Assembly (NCBI GenBank): GCA_044226785.1
Contig: JBGAGK010000001.1
Coordinates: 186,001-250,000 of the forward strand
Reading direction: 5' to 3'
DNA from: TMP-86 sp039807285
GTDB lineage: Bacteria > Pseudomonadota > Gammaproteobacteria > Steroidobacterales > Steroidobacteraceae
Length of the DNA stretch: 64,000 nt
Both the position numbers and the translations under genes were made by a program. Under the pieces are notes generated by a model that worked only from the letters and a program-made list of their open reading frames with translations, was not told the origin of the DNA and made no database searches. Of the stretch, positions 18,270-25,615 are shown one piece after another; position 1 is the first letter of the stretch; each line of letters opens with the position of its first letter.

Positions 18270-19793
18270 TTACCGGTCGTTGACGCGCCCGGGGGAGCCT
18301 GACTGGACCGGCCGGCCGGGATACACGTCACGAACCAGCCTGCCCCGATCAACCACAAAGCGTCCGTTGACCAGAACATAGACCATTCCCTTCGAATACT
18401 CCTTGGCATCGAGATAGCGCGCCTGCGCGGCCACCGTGTCCGGGTCGAAAACGACGAGGTCAGCATCTGCGCCAACCTGCAGGCGGCCCTTTTTCTTCAT
18501 CTCCGGAACAAAACTCTCCAGCCGCCGCGCCGGCATGAAGGACATCTTTGAAATCGCCTGCGACAGCGTCAGAGCCCCGGTTTCACGCACATAGTGACCA
18601 AGCACCCGGCAGAACGTCCCCGCGGACCGTGGATGACTGAACCGATTCTCGATGTCACTGGAATCGCTGGCGACCAGCACCAGGGGATCCTGCAGGGCCT
18701 TGACGAGTGTGGCTTCGCTGTTCATGTGCATGAGCACCCCGTCGTCACCCTTGCCGGCGCGAAGCTCGTCAAACTCGCGCTGCGTCAGCCGCCGACCGGT
18801 GCTCGTGGATTGCAGGTCCGCGACGGTGACACCCCACCGTTGCTCCCAGCCGGGATCGAAGATCACGCTGCGGATCGAATCGCTCGATGCATCCCAGGGA
18901 TAGATCTCGGTCGACACGTCGACACCATGATCGCGTGCCTCATGGAACAATTCGATCATGGCCGGTGTCGAGGACATGGCCATGCTGTTGATATGCACGA
19001 TGTGCACGCAACTCCCGGTGATGGCGGCATTGGCGATCTGCTCCTGCACGGCCTCGAGAGTGCTGCCGGGTTCGACCAGGCTGCCATAACGGATATGCGT
19101 GAAAACACAGACATGCCGCCTTCCGGCCACTCCGGTCAGATCGAGCATTTCCTGACGTGAAATGCCTGGAGCATATTGCGTACCGCTGCCAATGCCGATG
19201 GCCCCGTCATCGAGCCCGGACTCGAGCATGGGCACAAACCTGTCGTAGACACCGGCAGGGATGGGCTTGCGGCTCAATTCGTCGTATCGGGGATCGCCAA
19301 AGATGTCATCGAAGGTCTCGCCAGCCATCCGCGGGTCGCCCACGCCACCACCCAACTGCAGCAAGAATCTCACCACATTGTGACTGACGCTGGCGCCGTA
19401 GTTGATGAGCTCGTGTCCGGCCTTCCTGTCGTACCAGGCTTTGACCGGGTAGACACCGATTTCGAGCTCGAGCCGTGTGGTCACACCATCCATCGCCTGG
19501 TACGTGGCAGTCTCGTAGCCGTACGCGTGGGAATGCAGGTCGATGAATCCCGGTGCCGCCACGAGGCCGCGCCCGTCCACGGTCCGTCGGCCTCGCAGGG
19601 CCTTGTCCGAGACGGCGGCGATGCGGTCGCCCGAAATGCCGAAATTGCGGATGGCATCGAGCCCGGTCTCCGGGTCGATGGCGCGGACATTGCTTACCAC
19701 CACATCATAGGTAACCACCGGCCCGGCGATGGCGCTCATTCCGGAAAAGGCGATCGCCACTGCAAGGACGGTGATGCCGCGCGCCCGGTTCAC
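18270..19793 (-). CDS. Secreted N-acyl-D-amino-acid deacylase-like amidohydrolase
   Basis: Metal-dependent amidohydrolase predicted to release D-amino acids from N-acylated D-residues. A signal peptide (AIAFSGMSAIA) precedes a D-aminoacylase-type fold: the metal motif LHSHA, DGVTTRLELEIG, HIRYG and HIVHINSMAMSS, and the catalytic Asp region ASDSSD with the D-aminoacylase phrase HPRSAGTF. The 507-residue length is normal, but GVTT is followed by LELE rather than the family's usual Cys-containing loop. The GTG start at 19793 overlaps the stop of the serine hydrolase gene (GTGA), so the two are coupled. Last gene of the TonB-receptor operon. Confidence 0.85.
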   Translation of the reverse strand: MNRARGITVLAVAIAFSGMSAIAGPVVTYDVVVSNVRAIDPETGLDAIRNFGISGDRIAAVSDKALRGRRTVDGRGLVAAPGFIDLHSHAYGYETATYQAMDGVTTRLELEIGVYPVKAWYDRKAGHELINYGASVSHNVVRFLLQLGGGVGDPRMAGETFDDIFGDPRYDELSRKPIPAGVYDRFVPMLESGLDDGAIGIGSGTQYAPGISRQEMLDLTGVAGRRHVCVFTHIRYGSLVEPGSTLEAVQEQIANAAITGSCVHIVHINSMAMSSTPAMIELFHEARDHGVDVSTEIYPWDASSDSIRSVIFDPGWEQRWGVTVADLQSTSTGRRLTQREFDELRAGKGDDGVLMHMNSEATLVKALQDPLVLVASDSSDIENRFSHPRSAGTFCRVLGHYVRETGALTLSQAISKMSFMPARRLESFVPEMKKKGRLQVGADADLVVFDPDTVAAQARYLDAKEYSKGMVYVLVNGRFVVDRGRLVRDVYPGRPVQSGSPGRVNDR

Positions 19794-21448
19794 GGTGTGT
19801 CCCTCCGATAAAGCGGTACACCCGAGATCACGAGGCGCTGCGCATGGCCGTCCACGATGGAATCAAAGTGTGCCCGCTCAGGTGAATAGGCTTCCTCACC
19901 AACCCTGAAGGTGCCGGTGTCCAGCGGTGTGAACTTCTCGACGAACTGCTCTTCCGCCCAATCCGCCACGCCCACCAGTTCACCGCTGCGGATATAGACC
20001 CGGTAGTCCGGACCTTCAGGTCCGGGAAACACATAGTGTCCGACGTACGGCGCGAAAGCCCGGTCCGCGGAGCCGGCCTGCCCGGAGAATTTTCGGGTAA
20101 CGAACCATTCCGCACCGTGAGACACCTCGACCACCGCACCATCGCCCTTGCGGTTCGCGCGGGTGAATATGTAGGCGGAGGTATCTTCGCTGTCTCCGGC
20201 AATGCGAAATGCATCGACGCCGATTCGCTGAAGTGGCTTGTCACCGGCCCCTTTGAGTACGAGCCTTCCGCCCTGGACTTCGAACTGGAGCCTCGTTCTG
20301 CGCGATCCGGCGGGCTCGCTCGCAAGACCATAGCTGCCGGCAAAATCGTCGAGGCTGGCCATGAGACGGTCGGGTTCCGGCGTGAACGCGGCGGGCGGCG
20401 GCCGATCGGCAAACGCCGCGGCGACGGCTTCCGTCACCCATTTGCGCAGGTCCGTGCCGATGCCGCCATTGCTCAGGAACACCAGGGCGAAGCCCTCGTC
20501 CATGTGCGCCTCGATGTAACTGCGAAATCCCGCTATTCCGCCTCCGTGGCTGATCACGGCATGACCGTCTTCCTGCTCATTCCACAGACCCAGACCGTAG
20601 TGCTCGAGACCCGGAGTGGTCAGCATCCTGAATGAGTTCTCCGACAGGACTCTGCCGTTGGGACCCATCCCACGGTTGAGAATGAAGCGCGCATAGGCAC
20701 TCATGTCAGCGGCCGTTGACACGATGCTGCCATCGCCCGCCGTGTATTCGAACCATGGCGCTTCCACATATGCACCGTCATAGGGCCAGCGTACGTAGCT
20801 GATCGCCATGCGCGCTCGCCCTGCATCGTCGATGATTGCTGACGAAGAGTTCATCCCCAGCGGCTCGAGCACCCGCCGCTGGATGATGGTCTTGAACGGC
20901 TTGCCTTCGATGCTCTCGAGCACATAACCCAGAAGCTGATAGCCGGTATTGGAATAGTGCCAGTGCGCGCCGGGTGGATAGGCAGGCTCGAAATCCTTCA
21001 GTTCGATCCCTGCGTACCGGGAGGATGCGGCATCGGTCAGGTAATTGGGCAGGCCGGACGTGTGGGACATGAGCTCGCGCCCGGTCATCGCGGCGTAGCG
21101 GGAGTGCAGCTCCAGCCACGGCAGATACCGGGTGACCGGAACAGCCATGTCGTAGCGTCGTTCATCTGCAAGCTGCAGAAGCGCAATGGAGGTGAATGCC
21201 TTGGAGATGGATCCGATGGCCAGACGCGAGTCGGCCTTCAGCGGCGTGTGTGCCTTGAGGTCCGCATAGCCGTGCACCACCAGACTGCGCAGCCTGTCAC
21301 GGTCGGTTACCGCGATGATCAGGCCTGGCGTTGACGATTCCGCCAGTACGGCGTCGATGGCCCTGGCGGTTTCGGCGAGGCGCGCGTCCACACCCGAATG
21401 AGCCGGAACCGCAAATGTCAGGGCAAGGGCGACCACCAATGCACGCAT
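19790..21448 (-). CDS. Periplasmic S12-family serine hydrolase (beta-lactamase class C-like)
   Basis: A 552-residue secreted serine hydrolase of the penicillin-binding/class C beta-lactamase fold. The signal peptide MRALVVALALTFAVPAHS is followed by the nucleophile motif SISK (in AIGSISKAFTS), the YSN motif (HWHYSNTGY) and HGG near the C-terminal end of the catalytic domain, then a beta-rich C-terminal extension. Family members include D-aminopeptidases, esterases and D-Ala-D-Ala peptidases. ATG at 21448 is chosen because it begins at the signal peptide, 10 bases after the receptor stop; longer readings lie inside the receptor gene. Context favours hydrolysis of D-residue peptides. Confidence 0.88.
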   Translation of the reverse strand: MRALVVALALTFAVPAHSGVDARLAETARAIDAVLAESSTPGLIIAVTDRDRLRSLVVHGYADLKAHTPLKADSRLAIGSISKAFTSIALLQLADERRYDMAVPVTRYLPWLELHSRYAAMTGRELMSHTSGLPNYLTDAASSRYAGIELKDFEPAYPPGAHWHYSNTGYQLLGYVLESIEGKPFKTIIQRRVLEPLGMNSSSAIIDDAGRARMAISYVRWPYDGAYVEAPWFEYTAGDGSIVSTAADMSAYARFILNRGMGPNGRVLSENSFRMLTTPGLEHYGLGLWNEQEDGHAVISHGGGIAGFRSYIEAHMDEGFALVFLSNGGIGTDLRKWVTEAVAAAFADRPPPAAFTPEPDRLMASLDDFAGSYGLASEPAGSRRTRLQFEVQGGRLVLKGAGDKPLQRIGVDAFRIAGDSEDTSAYIFTRANRKGDGAVVEVSHGAEWFVTRKFSGQAGSADRAFAPYVGHYVFPGPEGPDYRVYIRSGELVGVADWAEEQFVEKFTPLDTGTFRVGEEAYSPERAHFDSIVDGHAQRLVISGVPLYRRDTP

Positions 21449-21458
21449 CGGCTTGCCG

Positions 21459-23654
21459 TCAGAAGTCGCGCCGGATCGAAAGAGCGACATTGAAAGGTTC
21501 ACCCACCATGTTTCCATAGAAAAGCGTGTTGTAGTTGTTGATGTAGTAGTGCCGGCTGAACAGATTGTGGGCGTTAAGCTGTATTGTCCAGCCTGCGTTG
21601 CCGTACCCTGCCGAAGCATCCACCAGGGCATAGCCGGGGATTTCCCTTGTGCTGCCATCATAGGCAGTGGGTTCCGCGCCAACGTAACGGACGCCTGCTC
21701 CAAATGAGAGTCCCTTCAAGGGGCCCTTGTCCAGCGTGAAGGTGGAAAACAGGCTTGCAGTCTGGCGTGGCAGGAATACTTCACGCTTGCCCACCACTGT
21801 CACATCCGAGCTTTCGGTGACCTTGGCGTCCAGATATGCATAACCGGCATTGATCTGCCAGTTTGGCCGGAGGCGGCCGACAGCCTCCAGCTCCACCCCC
21901 TTGTGGGTAAGTTCACCAACCGGGGCATAACGGTCCAGGCCGTCGATCTGCGTGTCGAACTCACCCTGATTTCGCTGAAGGATATGGAATAGGGCAGCGG
22001 ACAGGAGCAGCCGCCCGCCGGCCGGGCGGTACTTCACGCCAGTCTCGTACTGCTTGCCGATGATGGGTGGCAGCACCGCACCGTTCACGTCGATCGTGGT
22101 CTGCGGATTGAAGGACTGGCTGTAGCTCAGATACGCGTTGATGTCCTTCGGGAACTCGTAGACCAGTCCGCCGCGATAGCTCATCTGGTTGCCGGAGTCG
22201 AAGTGCTGGAGTACGCCGTCGGTCTCGCTGGAGACGTGCGGCTTGGCGAAGGAAGCGCCCGCCAGCAGCGACAGACGGTCGATGATCCGTATCCAGGACT
22301 GCGCCGACAGGGTGAGCGTTTTCGACTGGATCTCGTAGAACGTCTGCGGACCCGTGAGAATGGCGGTATTGAAAGCTTCTTCCACTGCAGCCTGTCCCTC
22401 ACGGATATTCACGACCCCAAGGACCGGAGTGTCTGGATCAGGGCTCGCGAACCGGCCGGTGAAGATGGCCTGGCCACCGGCGCCGATGCTCCGCGCGTCC
22501 TGGTACATGGCTGACAGGGAAAGAAAGCTGTTCGCAAGACCCAATGCGTCGAAATGCAGGATGCCGGACAGGCCGACGGCGAAATCGTTGTCATGGATGC
22601 CGGCGCTGAAATCCTGGATGGCAAGACCCAGAGTGCCGTCCTCCTCCAGTCCGAAGGAATAGGGCGATACTCCGCGGTTGGTGACACGCCGAAGGTTGCC
22701 CTTGAGGCTCAGGTCCAGAAGGTCATTCACGTGCCAGCTCACATTCGCCTCGGTGTGCCAGACTTCCGACCTGAGCTGCATGTCCGGGGATCCAATCAGG
22801 AAGGAACGCGGCAAGCGTGCCGGAGTGCCGTCGGCTTCCGTCGGAACGCCATCGATGGAAGTGCGCAGGTGACGTTCGTACCCCCCATGCAGGAATGCGG
22901 TTACTGAATCCGTACCCTGCCAGTTCAAGCCACCATAGACAACGACGCTTGAGTGATCGACGTCGGTGATGAAGCTGTTGCCCCGGTCGTAGACTGCAAC
23001 ACCGATGGCGCGCAGTGTTCCAGCGGGCGTGAGAGCGCCGGCGACCTGACCCTCGAGGCGCGTGCTGTTCCAGGAGCCGTATTGCAGCGACACATAGTCA
23101 GGAGTGTCCGCAGTGGCGCTCTTGGTGACGAAATTCACGAGGCCGCCGGCACTGGAAACCCCGTACATGACCGATGAAGGACCTTTGACGATTTCCAGCC
23201 GATCGATGATGGCGTAATCCGGCTCGTACGTGCTGCCGCTCAGCACCCCCACATTCAATCCGTCGAAGGCCGTGAGCGACTCGAAGCCCCGGATCTTCAC
23301 CGAAGTGCCAAAGCCCTCCGAGTCGCCGACATTGAGAGCTCCGGAGGTGTACTGGGCGATTTCGCCAAGGCTCCTCAAGTCCGCGGCCTTGATGAAACCC
23401 TCGCTCACCAGGCTGATCGACTGCGGCACCTTCTCGATCGGCAGCGGCAGATTTGTGGCGCCGCTGGTATCAGCGCTCAGGAACTCATAGCGACCAATGA
23501 CCACCACTTCCTGCAGGTCATCGTCGGACGCGGCACTCGTGGCTGCACTACCCGGCGTCTGCGCACCGGCCACCCGCAGGGCAAGGCCCCACAGCAGTAA
23601 GCAGAACAGACATGCCAGAAATCCCCGATACCTCGAATCAGTGACATTGCGCAT
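21459..23654 (-). CDS. TonB-dependent outer-membrane receptor
   Basis: A 731-residue outer-membrane receptor that imports a ligand using TonB energy. It has a signal peptide ending near VAGAQTP, a plug domain starting LQEVVVIGRYEF and including LPIEKVPQSISLV and IRGFES, and a beta-barrel ending in the aromatic C-terminus RRDF. The plug is siderophore-receptor-like. ATG at 23654 gives the signal peptide and has AAGGG upstream. It heads an operon with the S12 hydrolase and D-aminoacylase and is divergent from the DUF1611 gene across a motif-rich gap. Context suggests a D-amino-acid-containing ligand rather than iron, though a siderophore cannot be excluded. Confidence 0.92.
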   Translation of the reverse strand: MRNVTDSRYRGFLACLFCLLLWGLALRVAGAQTPGSAATSAASDDDLQEVVVIGRYEFLSADTSGATNLPLPIEKVPQSISLVSEGFIKAADLRSLGEIAQYTSGALNVGDSEGFGTSVKIRGFESLTAFDGLNVGVLSGSTYEPDYAIIDRLEIVKGPSSVMYGVSSAGGLVNFVTKSATADTPDYVSLQYGSWNSTRLEGQVAGALTPAGTLRAIGVAVYDRGNSFITDVDHSSVVVYGGLNWQGTDSVTAFLHGGYERHLRTSIDGVPTEADGTPARLPRSFLIGSPDMQLRSEVWHTEANVSWHVNDLLDLSLKGNLRRVTNRGVSPYSFGLEEDGTLGLAIQDFSAGIHDNDFAVGLSGILHFDALGLANSFLSLSAMYQDARSIGAGGQAIFTGRFASPDPDTPVLGVVNIREGQAAVEEAFNTAILTGPQTFYEIQSKTLTLSAQSWIRIIDRLSLLAGASFAKPHVSSETDGVLQHFDSGNQMSYRGGLVYEFPKDINAYLSYSQSFNPQTTIDVNGAVLPPIIGKQYETGVKYRPAGGRLLLSAALFHILQRNQGEFDTQIDGLDRYAPVGELTHKGVELEAVGRLRPNWQINAGYAYLDAKVTESSDVTVVGKREVFLPRQTASLFSTFTLDKGPLKGLSFGAGVRYVGAEPTAYDGSTREIPGYALVDASAGYGNAGWTIQLNAHNLFSRHYYINNYNTLFYGNMVGEPFNVALSIRRDF

Positions 23655-23713
23655 ACGACCCAGCCCTTGACTTCCAGATGCGGATTTCCCCGAAGCAGGG
23701 CAGATGCTTGCAC

Positions 23714-23776
23714 AATAATTGCGAATATGCAATATTTTGCAAACATAAAACCAGATTTTCCATATACGCATATCCA
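23714..23776. promoter_or_regulatory. Divergent promoter with two copies of a putative XRE operator
   Basis: Two related motif copies occur here: ATATTGCATATTCGCAAT on the minus strand (within 23714-23736) and TTTTCCATATACGCATAT on the plus strand (23756-23773). A third copy lies before the XRE-cupin gene at 25557-25579. The first copy has TTGC/GCAA inverted arms. A plus-strand promoter TTGCAA (23737-23742) with CATATA (23761-23766, spacing 18) would start transcription within a few bases of the ATG at 23777. The motif similarity is seen in the sequence; the operator role is inferred. Confidence 0.55.
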
Positions 23777-24805
23777 ATGACCCACTCCACGAACCTCACC
23801 GAATTGCCCCGACCCTACCTTCTGTTTCTTGGCGAAGCGGGAGACATCGCTTTTGCCAAGACCGCATATGGTCTGCGTGACTGGGCGCCCGAGGCCTGCG
23901 TTGGTGAGTTTGCATCGGCGAATTCAGCTGTCAGCATCGGTCTGCCTGCGCTGAGTCCGCAACAGGCAAAGGCGCGGGGGGCGCGCAGCGTGGTGATCGG
24001 GGTGGCGAACATGGGCGGCACCCTGCGCAGCAGCTGGCTGTCTTCGCTGCTCGAATCGCTGGAAGCGGGCCTCGACATCATCAGTGGAATGCATGGCAGG
24101 CTCGAGAACGTGAAACCGCTCGCCGCAGCTGCCGCGAGACTGGGCCGTCGCCTGATTGACGTGCGCGTGCCTCCGGCGGGCATTCCCGTCGCATCCGGAC
24201 GCAAAAGGAGCGGCTGTCGCCTTCTCACCGTCGGGACCGACTGCGCGTCAGGCAAGAAGTACACCGCCTTGACCCTGGCGCGGGCATTCAGCCGGCGGGG
24301 CATCGCCGCGGATTTCCGGGCAACCGGTCAGACGGGCATACTCATCGCGGGCTCGGGCATCCCGATCGACGCCGTGATTTCCGACTTCGTGGCAGGCGCG
24401 GCCGAGATGCTGAGTCCCGACGCCCCGGCTAGTCATTGGGATGTCATCGAGGGACAGGGATCGCTGTTTCACCCTTCGTACGCGGGCGTTTCCCTGGGCC
24501 TCCTGCATGGCAGCCAACCCGATGTCCTGGTCGTTTGCCATGAATCCGGCCGAGACCACATCATGGGGCTGAACGGCTTCAGGACGCCGACGATCGCCGA
24601 CACCATCGAGGAGAACCTCAGGCTGGCAAGAACGACCAATCCGCGGGTGCGCTGCGCAGGAGTCGCACTGAATACATCGCACCTCGACCGGGAAAAAGCT
24701 GGTCAGCTGCTCGCGCAATGCAGCCGTGAACTCGGGCTGCCTGCGGCTGATCCGGTGCGTGCAGGACCCGAACTGGATGCGCTGGTGGATTCCTGTCTGG
24801 CCTGA
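23777..24805 (+). CDS. DUF1611 family protein, DgcN-like
   Basis: A 342-residue protein of the DUF1611 family. Members named DgcN act in D-glutamate catabolism as N-acetyltransferases. The N-terminus PRPYLLFLGEAGDIAFAKTA is family-typical, and the C-terminal half contains a P-loop-like GTDCASGKKYTALTLARAF followed by ATGQTGILIAGSGIPID and DVIEGQGSLFHPSY. No DgcA-type epimerase gene is adjacent. The ATG at 23777 has no ribosome-binding site and directly abuts an operator-like motif, so the message may be leaderless. D-glutamate as substrate is an inference supported by the D-aminoacylase and S12 hydrolase on the other side of the promoter. Confidence 0.85.
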   Translation: MTHSTNLTELPRPYLLFLGEAGDIAFAKTAYGLRDWAPEACVGEFASANSAVSIGLPALSPQQAKARGARSVVIGVANMGGTLRSSWLSSLLESLEAGLDIISGMHGRLENVKPLAAAAARLGRRLIDVRVPPAGIPVASGRKRSGCRLLTVGTDCASGKKYTALTLARAFSRRGIAADFRATGQTGILIAGSGIPIDAVISDFVAGAAEMLSPDAPASHWDVIEGQGSLFHPSYAGVSLGLLHGSQPDVLVVCHESGRDHIMGLNGFRTPTIADTIEENLRLARTTNPRVRCAGVALNTSHLDREKAGQLLAQCSRELGLPAADPVRAGPELDALVDSCLA

Positions 24806-24823
24806 ACCCCTGGCCGTGCCGCC

Positions 24824-25504
24824 TCAGTTGCCGCGTTTCACGGGCTTCGCACGCTTCGCGGCACTCGGCCGGATGGCCGTGTTGCCCACTCCTGTCTTCG
24901 CCACGGTTGCGGGCGATCCGGCCGGATGCCGGGGCACCGTACAGATTGACAGCGCGTGACACGGGGCATTGCCGCCCGCGATATAGGCATGTCCCATGCG
25001 GCTGTCGAAGTACACCGATTCCCCGGGGCCGAGCTTCAGCGGCGCATAGCAGTCCGTGTGCAGTTCGAGTTGGCCGTCTACGACGTACAGGAATTCCTCG
25101 CCCTCATGATGCATGAAGTCACCGAACTCCTCGAGGCTCCTTGCGCGGTACTCGCACAATATCGGGGTTATCTGCTTGTTGAGCAGGTCCGTGCTCAGGT
25201 AGCGCAGCGAGTGATTGTGCATGCGCACCAGCTCTCCCTCGCCCGAAGTATTGACGCTGCGCCGCCCAGCCTGCGCATTGGCCGGCGCAGCACCGACCGG
25301 TGCATTGGACAGGAGTTCGCTGAGATCGAGCGACAGGCCACCACTCAACCGCAACAGCAAGTCATAGGTCGGAGAGATCTGATCGTTCTCGATGCGCGAC
25401 AGTGTCGAGGCTGGAACGCCCGTCAGATTGCTCACGTCGGCGAGTGTCCAGCCATTGCGCTTGCGCAGATTCCTCAATGCGATCCCGGGTCTGGCGCTCG
25501 TCAT
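24824..25504 (-). CDS. XRE family transcriptional regulator with C-terminal cupin sensor
   Basis: A 226-residue regulator. The N-terminal helix-turn-helix (about residues 8-62) reads LRNLRKRNGWTLADVSNLTG, then STLSRIENDQISP. The C-terminal cupin (about residues 130-205) includes HHEGEEFLYVVDGQLEL and LGPGESVYFDSRMGHAY, which usually bind a small effector. XRE-cupin proteins often control amino-acid, polyamine or D-amino-acid catabolism. Gene position between two TonB-receptor units and the shared motif at its own promoter and at 23.7 kb make it the likely local regulator. It converges on the DUF1611 gene. The C-terminal tail is basic (KRAKPVKRG). Confidence 0.9.
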   Translation of the reverse strand: MTSARPGIALRNLRKRNGWTLADVSNLTGVPASTLSRIENDQISPTYDLLLRLSGGLSLDLSELLSNAPVGAAPANAQAGRRSVNTSGEGELVRMHNHSLRYLSTDLLNKQITPILCEYRARSLEEFGDFMHHEGEEFLYVVDGQLELHTDCYAPLKLGPGESVYFDSRMGHAYIAGGNAPCHALSICTVPRHPAGSPATVAKTGVGNTAIRPSAAKRAKPVKRGN

Positions 25505-25556
25505 GCCACTGCTCGCAAACTGTCAATTGGGCGGCGGGATTGTACGTCGCAATCGG

Positions 25557-25579
25557 CATTTTGCATATACGGAATAACG
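25557..25579. promoter_or_regulatory. Putative XRE-cupin autoregulatory operator
   Basis: TTTTGCATATACGGAAT (25559-25575) matches the two sites in the divergent promoter at 23.7 kb (15-16 identical positions over 23). It overlaps the predicted -35 of the regulator promoter; TACAAT (minus strand, 25544-25539) is a good -10. Autorepression is inferred. Confidence 0.5.
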
Positions 25580-25615
25580 GTTCTCCATCGCCGCGGCATC
25601 CCACAGGACGCGCGC

